Shown one piece after another: positions 1 to 7,719 of a DNA stretch of 64,000 bases (position 1 is its first letter; each line of letters opens with the position of its first letter). The notes below the pieces were generated by a model. It was given only the letters and a program-made list of their open reading frames with translations. It was not told where the DNA came from and did not search any database. Source of the stretch: Flavobacteriaceae bacterium CP2B (GTDB taxonomy: Bacteria > Bacteroidota > Bacteroidia > Flavobacteriales > Flavobacteriaceae); NCBI GenBank assembly GCA_001683825.1, contig LXTR01000069.1, forward strand, positions 62,001-126,000, written 5' to 3'. The position numbers and the translations under genes are program-made.

Positions 1-1
1 C

Positions 2-373
2 GACCTTTATCAGGGGGAGGTCTACCTGGTAGGATCCTCCCTGGATCCAGAAACACGGAGTATCAAAGTGCACGGCCACCTGGAAGAGGATGCACCGGCC
101 AACCTGGCCGTTGGGATGTTTGTCGATGCGGGAATATTAACCGGGAGCAAGGCATTTAAGGTATTGCCCGAAGAAGCGATCATAAAAGGGGACAATGGCT
201 ATTTTGTCTTCCACCTGCAGGAAGAAGATGAAGGCCAGCTGGTTTTCCGGCCGGTGGCTGTTGAAATTGGCCAAAGTTCCGGAGGGTACACCGCCGTACT
301 CAATGCGGGTGATTTCCCTGAAGGTTCCCGTTTTTTGACTCGTGGCGGCTATAGCCTTCTGGCCGGCAGCTGA
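2..373 (+). CDS. Efflux RND/HlyD-type periplasmic adaptor, C-terminal fragment
   Basis: The gene enters from the left edge; its frame is open from base 2 and stops at 371-373. The visible part is the last 123 residues of a membrane fusion protein. It carries the DPETRSIKV stretch followed by LAVGMFVDAGI, typical of the beta-barrel and membrane-proximal domains of adaptors in tripartite RND metal or drug pumps. These proteins link an inner-membrane pump to an outer-membrane channel. The pump and channel genes would lie outside the window. The GTG at 68 is an internal codon, not a start. No regulon operator is visible for it. Family assignment is fairly sure; substrate is unknown. Confidence 0.75.
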   Translation, partial: DLYQGEVYLVGSSLDPETRSIKVHGHLEEDAPANLAVGMFVDAGILTGSKAFKVLPEEAIIKGDNGYFVFHLQEEDEGQLVFRPVAVEIGQSSGGYTAVLNAGDFPEGSRFLTRGGYSLLAGS

Positions 374-390
374 GGGAGGTCACGGCACGG

Positions 391-410
391 TAAAAGGGTT
401 TCGCCCCCTT
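391..410 (-). terminator. Candidate terminator hairpin between convergent genes
   Basis: Between the stops of the adaptor (+) and the small coiled-coil gene (-) lies AAGGG...CCCTT with a 7-base loop. Read on the minus strand it is followed by TTTTA, which suits termination of the minus-strand gene. The stem is only 5 bp, so this is tentative. Confidence 0.4.
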
Positions 411-858
411 AGCGCTCAAGGATGGGCGGTAGAGATTCGCTGTCAATCACGTATTCGGTGATCTTGAAGGTCTCTTTTCTGTTATCCCGGAACCGCTTGA
501 CGAAATGTGCGAATTGCTCCTCCAATTGGCCCTGTTTGGCGTTTACTTCCGCGGAAGGTTCCCTGGAGGGGTCTTCCACCATTTGGCCCAGGGCCTTTTG
601 GTGTTTGGTGATTTCCGCTTCCAATCCCAGTCCATCTTTTTTAAGGGCGAAGGTCCTGGCCTGGATTTTTTTGACCATGGCCAGGTTTTCGGGTTTGGTG
701 ATCCAGAGGAGGTATTTGTCTACGAGATGGTGCAGGAAGCGCAGGTCTTCTACATAGAATTCCAGGTCCGATTTCCAGTGGTTTGCCAGCACATACCATT
801 GTTCCCACCTGGTTTTTGACTCTGGCCGGGGCGTTGTTTTCATGTTGGACGTTTCCAT
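409..858 (-). CDS. Small coiled-coil protein, paralogue 1 of 4
   Basis: A soluble, charged 149-residue protein with no signal peptide or membrane segment. It belongs to an uncharacterised family with four members in this window (also 16803-17225, 17373-17819, 20988-21392). All share an N-terminal motif of the form W-x-S-x-L-x-F followed by an F-[LIF] helix; here it reads HWKSDLEF then LRFLHHLVDKY. The rest is predicted helical with heptad-like spacing. The start is ATG 858 or, five codons in, ATG 843; either follows the predicted transcription start near 877. It diverges from the Usp gene at 976 and shares one operator (911-924) with it. Function unknown. Confidence 0.75.
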   Translation of the reverse strand: METSNMKTTPRPESKTRWEQWYVLANHWKSDLEFYVEDLRFLHHLVDKYLLWITKPENLAMVKKIQARTFALKKDGLGLEAEITKHQKALGQMVEDPSREPSAEVNAKQGQLEEQFAHFVKRFRDNRKETFKITEYVIDSESLPPILER

Positions 859-880
859 AAACGTATTGTTTTATGAGGGT

Positions 881-954
881 TAAAAGTACTTTTTACGCCC
901 GCCAGACCCTATGACTACCGTCATTTGGCAAGCCTTTGATTAACCTTAGCTTTC
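881..954. promoter_or_regulatory. Bidirectional operator-promoter 1
   Basis: The operator ATGACTACCGTCAT is at 911-924. On the plus strand the -7 box TAGCTTTC (947-954) serves the Usp at 976. On the minus strand TACTTTTA (881-888) serves the gene starting at 858. Both boxes are centred exactly 33 bp from the operator centre, so one site can activate both genes. Confidence 0.85.
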
Positions 955-975
955 AGCTAGTTAAAACAGCAAGCT

Positions 976-1812
976 ATGAAGACCGTACTCTACGCTACAG
1001 ATCGTTCAGTTCATTCGGCCAAAACCCTCAATTATGCCTATGCCCTTACCGACCAACTGGGGGCACAGCTTAAGGTACTGCATATCTATCCGCTTTCACC
1101 TTTGGCGCTTACCGGTATTCCGATGGATGAACAGCAAAAGAAGCGGGTCTTTATGGAACAACTGCAACTGTTGAGGGAGTATTGCACGCAAAACCTTCCT
1201 TCCTCCAAAACGCCCCCGATATGGTCTGCCGACGTGGTGGCCAACGGAAGGGTGGTCGACGGTATCCTGATGAAGGCGGGGGAGCTCCATGCAGACCTGG
1301 TCCTGGTAGGCATGAAAGATGAACAAAGCGAGCGGGGTCCATTTGCGGGGAATATCGCCCATGCGCTTTTGGAACGTTCGCCTTGTCCATTATTGCTCAT
1401 CCCCAATGCCCACACCTACAGGAAACCTTCCAGCCTGGTCTATGCCACGGCTTTTGAAATGGACGATTTGAAGGCCATTCGCCAGCTGGTACCCCTGGCT
1501 AAGGCTACCAAGGCCTTTATCCATGTCATCCACGTACCCGTACCCGGTGAATACCCGGGGGAAGAACAAATGGCCTGGTTCAGGGAATTGTTGTCCAAAG
1601 AAGTGGATTACAAGAAAATAGATTTTCAGGTCTTGCAGGAAGGAAAGGTCAAGGATGGGATCGCCGGTTTTGTCGACAGGGCCGATGCCGATCTCCTGGT
1701 CATGCTCGAGCGAAAAGAAAAGGGCCTGTTAAAAGGGATTTTCCACAAAGACCTGGTCAAGGTAATGGAAGGAAGGCTCGAACTGCCCATCCTGGCTTTT
1801 GTGGGCGACTGA
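976..1812 (+). CDS. Universal stress protein, two Usp domains, ATP motif lost
   Basis: A 278-residue protein with two Usp folds in tandem (about 1-140 and 145-278), opening KTVLYATDRS. It is the odd member of the ten Usps here. The first domain has VGMKDEQSERGPFAGN where the ATP-binding motif G-x2-G-x9-G-S/T should be, and the second domain lacks it too. It may therefore act as a non-ATP-binding partner. The start ATG 976 lies about 18 bases after the predicted transcription start. Its TGA stop abuts the stop of the minus-strand ABC ATPase gene, sharing the palindrome TGATCA. Confidence 0.85.
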   Translation: MKTVLYATDRSVHSAKTLNYAYALTDQLGAQLKVLHIYPLSPLALTGIPMDEQQKKRVFMEQLQLLREYCTQNLPSSKTPPIWSADVVANGRVVDGILMKAGELHADLVLVGMKDEQSERGPFAGNIAHALLERSPCPLLLIPNAHTYRKPSSLVYATAFEMDDLKAIRQLVPLAKATKAFIHVIHVPVPGEYPGEEQMAWFRELLSKEVDYKKIDFQVLQEGKVKDGIAGFVDRADADLLVMLERKEKGLLKGIFHKDLVKVMEGRLELPILAFVGD

Positions 1813-2496
1813 TCAGGGCAGGACGCGTCCGTCTTCCATGATGATAATCCGGTCCGTCCTATCCGCGAAATCCTGGTCGTGGGTAACTACCAGCAGGGAA
1901 AGTCCCTTCTCTTCCTTCAGCCCCTTGAAAATCTGGAATACGTTTTCGGCATTGTAGCTGTCGAGGTTCCCGGTGGGTTCATCACCCATGAGGATATCCG
2001 GGTCATTGATCAGGGCCCTGGCAATGGCTACCCGTTGTTTTTCACCACCCGAGATCCTGGAGGCGGTTTTCCTGGCAAGCTTTTCAATGTTCAGGGTTTT
2101 AAGGTGCTGCATGGCGTCATGTTCTATTTCTTCCGTAGATTTCCTGCCAAGTTTCCTCGCCGGGAGCATCACGTTTTCCAGGACGGTGAATTCTGTGAGC
2201 AGGTAATGGAACTGGAACACAAAACCAATATGCTGGTTGCGGATTTTCGAAAGCGCTTCATGCGGAAGTCCGCTCACCAGTTGGTCGTTCAGGTAAAGTT
2301 CACCCTCGTAGTCGGTATCCATGGTCGAAAGGATATACAGTAGCGTGGATTTCCCGCAACCCGACTTCCCCATGATGGAGGCAAATTCTCCCCGGGCCAC
2401 CCTAAAGTTAATATCCTTAAGGACATGAAAATCTACCGGCTTCCTGAAGTGCTTGTTAATATGCTTTGCCTCTAAAACATTTGCCATAGCCGTCAT
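1813..2496 (-). CDS. ABC transporter ATP-binding protein, LolD/MacB type
   Basis: A 227-residue ATPase with Walker A GKSGCGKST, Q-loop at FVFQF, signature ISGGEKQRV, Walker B ILMGDEPTGNLDS and the H-loop THD. The GNLDS stretch is typical of the LolD/MacB/FtsE group, which drive extrusion or lipoprotein release without pulling substrate through the membrane. It is the third gene of an adaptor-permease-ATPase operon and starts 2 bp after the permease stop. ATG 2496 is used; ATG 2487 is a possible alternative. It acts as a dimer on the cytoplasmic face. The substrate cannot be read from sequence. Confidence 0.9.
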   Translation of the reverse strand: MTAMANVLEAKHINKHFRKPVDFHVLKDINFRVARGEFASIMGKSGCGKSTLLYILSTMDTDYEGELYLNDQLVSGLPHEALSKIRNQHIGFVFQFHYLLTEFTVLENVMLPARKLGRKSTEEIEHDAMQHLKTLNIEKLARKTASRISGGEKQRVAIARALINDPDILMGDEPTGNLDSYNAENVFQIFKGLKEEKGLSLLVVTHDQDFADRTDRIIIMEDGRVLP

Positions 2497-2498
2497 GC

Positions 2499-3761
2499 TT
2501 AATTACCCCGGATAATTCTGACCGGATCGATCTTTTTGGCTTTTTTGGACGGCAGGTAGCCGGCGATGAAGGTAGAGATAAAGGCAAAGGTGATCCCGAT
2601 GAGGTAATAGCCCATGTTGAAATTTACCGGATAGGTAGTGATCGTTGGCAGGGCATCGGTTTCAAAAGGCACCTTGTCTATGAGGCGCGACAGGATATAC
2701 CCGACAATCAGTCCTACCAACCCCCCGACCAACCCAATGAGGAGTGCCTGGCTCATAAAGATATACTGTACGTCTTTGCCGGAGAACCCGGTGGCTTTGA
2801 GGATGGCGATATCATTCATCTTCTCGTAGATCAACATGCTAAGGATATTGTAGATACCAAAGCCGGCCACGATCAGCAGGGTGATTGATACGGCGTAGGT
2901 AATGATATTCCGAATGTTGGACCCTGTTTCAAACTGGGCATTGGCCTCCTGTATATCCGTAGCCTTTATCCCGAATTGTTTTTCCAGGGCACTCGCCATA
3001 GGGACTGCCTGGGCGATGTCGTACAGTTTTACATTGATGTCGGTCACATAGTTTTCCGCTTCCCCCTGGATGCGCTGTACGGTTTTCAGGTTGGAAAAGC
3101 TCCTGACATTGTCTATTTCTGCAATCCCGCTTTGGTAAATGCCCACGATCTTAAGGGGGGTTACCGTGCCGTCTACCGTGCTGATCTGTACCCGGTCGCC
3201 CAGGTCGAGCGACATTTTCTTGGCCAGGCCGGCACCCAGCAGTATGCCATTATCGGTGTTCTTCAAGGCTTCTGCACTGCCCTGCACGATATAATCGCGC
3301 ATATTGTAGAGGCGCGCTTCCTCGAGGATGTCTACCCCCACCAGGCTACCGCCCAGTTCAATAGAACCCGAGAGGTAGAAGATCTGTGCCCTGAGTTGAG
3401 GGCTTGCCCCTCTGACCCGCGGGTCCGCATTCAGGTAATGCATCATGGGAAGGGCATTGTGTATTTTTTGCTGGCTCATCTTAGGCTTTATGGAATGCAC
3501 GACGTTGAAAGCGCCCTCGAATTCTGCCAGGCGTGAGATGGGTTGGGTCTTTGAAGGTTCAATCTCGTTGTACAGATGGATGTGGGGCGTTTGATTAAGG
3601 ACCAGGTCGTCCAACATCTTGTTCAGGCCGGTCATAAAGCTTACCAGGGTAATGTAGGCCCCAATGCCAAAAGTAACCCCGAGGGAAGCCGTGACCGTAG
3701 ACTTCATCTTGCTGAGCAAATGGGTTTTGGCGATAGACAGTATGACTTTCCAGTTGGTCAT
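2499..3761 (-). CDS. ABC transporter permease, MacB/FtsX family
   Basis: A 420-residue permease with the MacB/LolC layout: one membrane helix near the N-terminus (about 20-45), a large periplasmic domain, then three helices in the last 150 residues around TYAVSITLLIVAGFGIYNIL, ALLIGLVGGLVGLIVGYIL and YLIGITFAFISTFIAGYLP. The start ATG overlaps the end of the adaptor gene by 4 bp, indicating translational coupling. It sits between the adaptor and ATPase genes and is predicted to be transcribed from the operator at 4916-4929. Confidence 0.88.
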   Translation of the reverse strand: MTNWKVILSIAKTHLLSKMKSTVTASLGVTFGIGAYITLVSFMTGLNKMLDDLVLNQTPHIHLYNEIEPSKTQPISRLAEFEGAFNVVHSIKPKMSQQKIHNALPMMHYLNADPRVRGASPQLRAQIFYLSGSIELGGSLVGVDILEEARLYNMRDYIVQGSAEALKNTDNGILLGAGLAKKMSLDLGDRVQISTVDGTVTPLKIVGIYQSGIAEIDNVRSFSNLKTVQRIQGEAENYVTDINVKLYDIAQAVPMASALEKQFGIKATDIQEANAQFETGSNIRNIITYAVSITLLIVAGFGIYNILSMLIYEKMNDIAILKATGFSGKDVQYIFMSQALLIGLVGGLVGLIVGYILSRLIDKVPFETDALPTITTYPVNFNMGYYLIGITFAFISTFIAGYLPSKKAKKIDPVRIIRGN

Positions 3762-4864
3762 TCCTTGGGTTTTTGGATGGGAGTGCCTGCATCCAGGCCC
3801 GAAAGCACCTCGGCATACTCCAGGCTTTGCAGCCCCAGCGTCACCTCAACCGTGCCCTCTGCCGTCTGTACTTTATTCCCGCCGGTGATATAGGACTTGG
3901 GGATGGTCAGGGCATCTTCCTTTTTGGCGATAATAATATTGCCCTCCCCCGCCAGGCCGGGATACAGCTTGTTGGGAGGCGCTACAAAGAGCGCTTCTAC
4001 CTTAAACGTTTGTGTGCGTTCGTCTTTTTTGGGATATATTTTGCTCAGGGTGGCTTCAAAAACACGGGGCCCATAGGCATCCAGGGTAATCAGCGTACGT
4101 TGGCCGGGTTGTAGTTTTACGATATCTACCTCGTCTACCAGCATTTCAATAAGGAAATGGTCGGTACTGCCTATAGCGGCAATGGGTTCCATGGTGGACA
4201 CAATTTCCCCCGGTTCCTTGAACAGGGCATAGACCGTGCCGTTGATCTCGCTCTTGACGGTAAAATCCCCGGTGTTGATGGTTGCCGATTTATAGTTGTT
4301 CTCGGCCTGGGCCAGTTTGTTGGCGAGTTCGGTTTTGCTGCGTTCGTACTGGTTCTGCAAAAGTTGCAAGCGGTTGGTGGAAAGTTCGTAGGCGAGCTTC
4401 CGGTTGTCAAATTCCACCTGAGAACCTATCTGCTGCTCCCATAGTTTCTTCTGCCTGTGGTAATTGATGGAATCGTTCCTGCGGGTGAGCCGGGCGGCCT
4501 CTATCTCGTCCATCAGGCTTTTAAGTACGGCGTTGTTTCCACTGAAGTTTTCCCGGGCCAGTTGCAGGTTAAGTGCCGCATTTTGGGCATTGAGTTTTGG
4601 CGCCTGGTTGATGATCTGAAGGAGCGGTTGCCCTTTTTGGACGCTGTCGCCTTCCTCCACCAGGTTTTTTTCCAAAAGGCCCATCACAGAAGCATATGCC
4701 TGGTAGAGGCTGTCGGGTTGGATGGTAACCGAGGTGTAGACCGATTCGGTAATGGTTTTTCGTTCCGGGAAGATTTTATCATCTCCGCCATTGCAGGAGC
4801 CGGCCAGCAAGATCATGGCCAGGGCGGGCCCTTTGCAAAAGCTACCCGGTTTAATTGCAATCAT
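3758..4864 (-). CDS. HlyD/MacA-type adaptor lipoprotein
   Basis: A 368-residue membrane fusion protein. The N-terminus carries a signal and lipobox ending LLAGSC, so it is probably a lipoprotein anchored at the periplasmic face. A biotinyl-lipoyl-like half follows (GDSVQKGQPLLQI), then a coiled-coil hairpin of about 110 residues, the returning half and a beta-barrel. This is the adaptor of a MacAB-like exporter with the two downstream genes. ATG 4864 lies about 18 bases after the predicted transcription start. It heads a three-gene operon under the regulon operator, so export of something is part of the response. Confidence 0.87.
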   Translation of the reverse strand: MIAIKPGSFCKGPALAMILLAGSCNGGDDKIFPERKTITESVYTSVTIQPDSLYQAYASVMGLLEKNLVEEGDSVQKGQPLLQIINQAPKLNAQNAALNLQLARENFSGNNAVLKSLMDEIEAARLTRRNDSINYHRQKKLWEQQIGSQVEFDNRKLAYELSTNRLQLLQNQYERSKTELANKLAQAENNYKSATINTGDFTVKSEINGTVYALFKEPGEIVSTMEPIAAIGSTDHFLIEMLVDEVDIVKLQPGQRTLITLDAYGPRVFEATLSKIYPKKDERTQTFKVEALFVAPPNKLYPGLAGEGNIIIAKKEDALTIPKSYITGGNKVQTAEGTVEVTLGLQSLEYAEVLSGLDAGTPIQKPKE

Positions 4865-4885
4865 TGAATGCCTTGTTTAAAGTGG

Positions 4886-4929
4886 TGAAAGTATCCATGA
4901 AGCACTGGGAAGGCAATGACCAGGGTCAT
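4886..4929 (-). promoter_or_regulatory. Operator-promoter 2, ABC exporter operon
   Basis: The operator ATGACCAGGGTCAT is at 4916-4929. The minus-strand -7 box TACTTTCA is at 4886-4893, with centres 33 bp apart. It drives the adaptor, permease and ATPase genes. No matching box is seen on the plus side. Confidence 0.8.
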
Positions 4930-5247
4930 AAATGGCCCTTCCGCGACATTGCCTTATGGTTGTTAAGATAAAAAGAAAAAGGATGCTATGGGTGTATCTG
5001 GTCGCGATTGTGGCCAGGGCGCAGCGGCTGCTGTGGCAACAGTTGGAAGGGAAGGGGGGACAACTACTGGCCTCGGAGGCCTGCTGGCTGCTGCGGCCCA
5101 ATATGGAAAACGGCCCCAAAACCTCCAAGGTGCAACAGGCAAGGGGAAAGGCTGCCTTGCTGGGCAGTACCATTGGGCGCTACTTTCAGGAGACTTTCAG
5201 GAGATGGGAGTTCCCGGCACAAGGCTGCAAGACGGCCCTCCCCACTA
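4930..5247. other. Spacer with no convincing gene
   Basis: Reading frames exist here, the longest on the plus strand (4932-5318, 128 codons). The translation has no recognisable domain, and the frame runs through operator 3 at 5248-5261. It is Q-, A- and W-rich and reads like chance coding in GC-rich DNA, though a short protein starting near 4959 cannot be excluded. I see no RNA gene or repeat in it. Confidence 0.4.
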
Positions 5248-5291
5248 ATGACCAAAATCATTTCGTGCCGCCCGATTCTTCCTTAGCTTGT
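5248..5291 (+). promoter_or_regulatory. Operator-promoter 3, leader of the DUF302 gene
   Basis: The operator ATGACCAAAATCAT is at 5248-5261 and the -7 box TAGCTTGT at 5284-5291, with centres 33 bp apart. The predicted transcript starts near 5295, which is 245 bases before the next convincing start codon at 5540. Most other promoters of the set lie within about 100 bases of their gene. Confidence 0.75.
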
Positions 5292-5539
5292 GTCTGTAAA
5301 ACAATTAGAGTTCATTGATAAAGGCTAATGATCCCGGAAATACGCTGCTTTCAGCGTGTTTCGTGAATGGAAATTGCTGTTTGAAACCGCATGCGCACTT
5401 CTGTTGAACCGTTTACCATCCGTGAGGCAGGTGTTCTGATTAACTATCCCTAACTGCCCACACGCAAAGGTTTCAAATAACATTAGCCGGAGAGGCCGGG
5501 GTTCCTGCAACGGAAACCCCGGCCTTGATATATGGACCC
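5292..5539 (+). other. Long leader or small RNA candidate
   Basis: This is the stretch transcribed from operator-promoter 3 before the DUF302 start. It contains a small hairpin at 5342-5357 (ACGCTG/CAGCGT) and, at its end, a strong GC-rich hairpin at 5494-5524 with a 12-bp stem, one bulged A and a 6-base loop. That hairpin ends 15 bases before ATG 5540. Only very short open frames are present, for example 20 codons from ATG 5391. It could be a structured 5' leader or a free small RNA ending at the hairpin; the weak T content after the stem (TTGATAT) argues against a classic terminator. Confidence 0.45.
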
Positions 5540-5950
5540 ATGAAATTAAAGCAAAGGATCATGGCCTATTACCATAAGAAAAAGCTCGGGAATATTGGAT
5601 TTGAAGACGCTCTGGCCCGCACCCGTGAGGCCCTGAAAGAGGAAGGTTTTGGAGTGCTTACCGAAATAGACATACAGGCGACCCTGAAAAAGAAACTGGA
5701 TGTTTCGTTTAACCGCTATACCATCCTCGGGGCCTGCAACCCCCCTTTTGCTTATGAGGCGCTCCAGAAAGAGAACAAGATCGGCACCATGCTCCCCTGC
5801 AATGTCATTGTGCAGGAAGTTGCCCCTGATTCCATAGAGGTGGCCGCCATTAACCCCCTCGTCTCCATGCAGGCCGTGGACAACAAAGGTTTGAAAGCGA
5901 TCGCCGGGGAGGTGGATGAAAAGTTGCAGAAAGCCCTCAAACGATTGTAG
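5540..5950 (+). CDS. DUF302 family protein
   Basis: A 136-residue soluble protein of the DUF302 fold. It shows the family signs: an N-terminal helix with FEDALARTREALKEEGFGVL, the step to a VSFNRYTILGACNPPFAYEAL segment, then LPCNVIVQE and a C-terminal IAGEVDEKL helix. Family members are small dimeric proteins of unknown role, often near stress or metal genes. ATG 5540 is chosen because it opens the conserved region; a TTG at 5525 in the same frame lies inside the preceding hairpin. It precedes a Usp gene by 115 bp and may be co-transcribed with it. Confidence 0.8.
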   Translation: MKLKQRIMAYYHKKKLGNIGFEDALARTREALKEEGFGVLTEIDIQATLKKKLDVSFNRYTILGACNPPFAYEALQKENKIGTMLPCNVIVQEVAPDSIEVAAINPLVSMQAVDNKGLKAIAGEVDEKLQKALKRL

Positions 5951-5963
5951 GCACCCCTGGCAA

Positions 5964-6009
5964 CCCCAAATGAATTGGGGGAGGGGCGATGCTAATTTCT
6001 GTATCTTGT
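5964..6009 (+). promoter_or_regulatory. Inverted repeat with -7-like box before Usp 6066
   Basis: CCCCAA-N5-TTGGGG occupies 5964-5980, and TATCTTGT lies at 6002-6009 about 33 bp from its centre. It is not a match to the regulon operator (only ATGA is shared) and may instead be a hairpin after the DUF302 stop. Weak evidence. Confidence 0.25.
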
Positions 6010-6065
6010 GGGGGCGATGTGTCCTGAACACGGGTTGATACCCCCCTTTGTAATCCCTAGAACCT

Positions 6066-6905
6066 ATGTTGAAGAAAATCCTGGTACCCGTTGATTTCTC
6101 CCTCCATTCGGAGTATGCCCTGGAGGTGGCCGCCTGCCTTGCGCGGTCGCAGCAAGCGGAAATTATCCTGCTGCATATGCTTGGGCTGTCTGATGGGGTG
6201 TTTGCCACCGATGAAGCGCAGGAAGCGGCCGAGGTAAAATATTACCTCAACCTGGCCAGGAAACGTTTCGAGGAATTTTTGGACAAGCCCTACCTCAAAG
6301 GGGTCAAGGTTTCCGAAATCGTCCAGAACTACAAGATATTTAGTGAAATCAACGCGGTGGCCAAGGAAAATGGAGCCGATATTATCGTAATGGGCTCCCA
6401 TGGTACGGGGCGGATGCAGGAAATCTTCGTGGGCTCCAATACCGAAAAGGTGGTGCGTAGTTCAGAGGTGCCGGTATTGGTCATTAAAAAGCAGATGGCC
6501 TCCTTCAGGCCCCGGAAAGTGGTCTATGCCATTGATTTCAAGTCAGACCATTTAAAAGCCTATCAATGGGCGCTGGAGTTCTTTAGCCAATGGGACATGG
6601 AAGTACACCTGTTGCATGTGAACCTCCCCAACCTGCAATTCCTCAGTACCACCCAGCTGAACGAGTTGACCCGCAAATTTCTGGCTAAAGCGCACAAAGG
6701 GGTGCTTCCATCCCATGCCAGGCTTGCCTATGTGTGCGATTACTCTGTGGAAAAAGGGCTCTATGCCTATGCCGCAGAGGTCGGGGCCGACCTGATCGCG
6801 GTGCCTACCCACGGTCGCAGCGGGCTTGCCCATTTCTTTAAAGGAAGTATTGGGGAGGATATTACCAACCATGCACCCCTTCCGGTAATTACCTTTAAAG
6901 TGTGA
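6066..6905 (+). CDS. Universal stress protein, two Usp domains, both with ATP-type loops
   Basis: A 279-residue tandem Usp opening KKILVPVDFS. The first domain has a full ATP-binding motif (GSHG-x9-GS). Uniquely in this window, the second domain also has a near-complete one, PTHG-x9-GS, as in classical Usps. It is thus a different subtype from the array at 11-16 kb, whose C-terminal domains are degenerate. No regulon operator directly precedes it; it lies 115 bp after the DUF302 gene and may share its transcript. It ends convergently with the TerB-like gene. Confidence 0.9.
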   Translation: MLKKILVPVDFSLHSEYALEVAACLARSQQAEIILLHMLGLSDGVFATDEAQEAAEVKYYLNLARKRFEEFLDKPYLKGVKVSEIVQNYKIFSEINAVAKENGADIIVMGSHGTGRMQEIFVGSNTEKVVRSSEVPVLVIKKQMASFRPRKVVYAIDFKSDHLKAYQWALEFFSQWDMEVHLLHVNLPNLQFLSTTQLNELTRKFLAKAHKGVLPSHARLAYVCDYSVEKGLYAYAAEVGADLIAVPTHGRSGLAHFFKGSIGEDITNHAPLPVITFKV

Positions 6906-6929
6906 CAGGGATAAGCAGCGATTTGGCCC

Positions 6930-7337
6930 TTAGTCCCGGTTGAAGAGGTTTTGCACCTTGCTCAGCAATATCAGTTCAGATTTGTTTTTTCCTGCAAAGG
7001 AATTGGCGATGTCATTGCAGGTATGAAGAATGAGGGATTTAATTTTGGAGCCGAATTTTTCCGGGTGGTCGTGGTAAAATTCCGCGAATTCCTCAAAATA
7101 GGTATCGCTTTCCTTCTCTTCATTTTTCAGCCAGTCGAACACGATTTCTATCTGGTAGGCGGCATCCGTACCGAATTCGTCAGTTACGTGATCGACATCA
7201 AGCCAATAGGTGCGAACATCCTCCTGGAGTTTTTCAACTTCCCTGGGCCGTACGTTTTTGTCGGCCATGGCAACGGCATAAAAAAGCTTCCCTAAATTTT
7301 GGTAGAACTCGTTGGCTATTTCTTCAGAATGTAACAT
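6930..7337 (-). CDS. TerB-like small helical protein
   Basis: A 135-residue acidic, all-helical protein. The segment YAVAMADKNVRPREVEKL resembles the first helical repeat of TerB-like (tellurite-resistance) domains, which bind divalent metals through acidic residues. There is no signal or membrane segment. ATG 7337 follows two overlapping -7-like boxes on the minus strand (TATCTTTA at 7361-7368, with a repeat just upstream), but no regulon operator is found at the expected distance. It may be expressed from an ordinary promoter. The link to TerB is by pattern only. Confidence 0.6.
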   Translation of the reverse strand: MLHSEEIANEFYQNLGKLFYAVAMADKNVRPREVEKLQEDVRTYWLDVDHVTDEFGTDAAYQIEIVFDWLKNEEKESDTYFEEFAEFYHDHPEKFGSKIKSLILHTCNDIANSFAGKNKSELILLSKVQNLFNRD

Positions 7338-7437
7338 CGTTGAAACGTAATTTTAGGTACTAAAGATACTAAAGATTATCGGTTACATTGCGGGAATCCA
7401 TCTGTCTTGCCCGATCCTTTAAACAACAAAACCCCTG

Positions 7438-7689
7438 TTAGAAACTACCTGCCACTTCCTCCAGGTTGGTATGTCGCTGTCCGGTGAGGTGCTGGATGGG
7501 AAACCCGATCCTGCGAAGTTCCTGTTGAATTTTACGAAGCACGGTAGAATCTGTATAGAGAAAGGTGAGCAACTTGGCATCCATATCGAAGTTTATTACC
7601 CGCATATCCATGATACGGGATAAGTTTCTAAGGATAACTTCCTTACAACGATCGGAGGTAATATTCATTAAAGTGGCCTGTGCTTTCAT
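7438..7689 (-). CDS. HMA-like small protein without CxxC
   Basis: An 83-residue protein with the beta-alpha-beta pattern of heavy-metal-associated (ferredoxin-like) domains. The loop where MxCxxC should bind copper has only one cysteine (MNITSDRCKEVI), so it is unlikely to be a standard copper chaperone. Similar small proteins occur widely in Bacteroidota. ATG 7689 is used; ATG 7668 is possible. Transcription is predicted to start near 7716 from a perfect TAATTTTG -7 box paired with the operator at 7750-7763, which it shares with the divergent ROK gene. Confidence 0.65.
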   Translation of the reverse strand: MKAQATLMNITSDRCKEVILRNLSRIMDMRVINFDMDAKLLTFLYTDSTVLRKIQQELRRIGFPIQHLTGQRHTNLEEVAGSF

Positions 7690-7719
7690 CCTTATTGCAT
7701 TATTTCAGGAGGTTTGGTT

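Noticed and set aside
409-858. Plus-strand frames overlapping the first small coiled-coil gene
   Set aside because: They are shadows: the minus-strand product has three paralogues in the window and a promoter, while the plus frames have neither.
4932-5318. A 128-codon plus-strand frame in the long spacer
   Set aside because: No recognisable domain, it runs through operator 3, and neighbouring frames of similar length exist in this GC-rich stretch. Treated as chance, with a small doubt left for a shorter protein.
5391-5453. A 20-codon small ORF in the long leader
   Set aside because: No conserved feature or nearby start signal supports translation; kept only as a note in the leader entry.
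6930-7337. Tellurite resistance determinant
   Set aside because: Only a TerB-like helical pattern is seen; no other ter gene is near.
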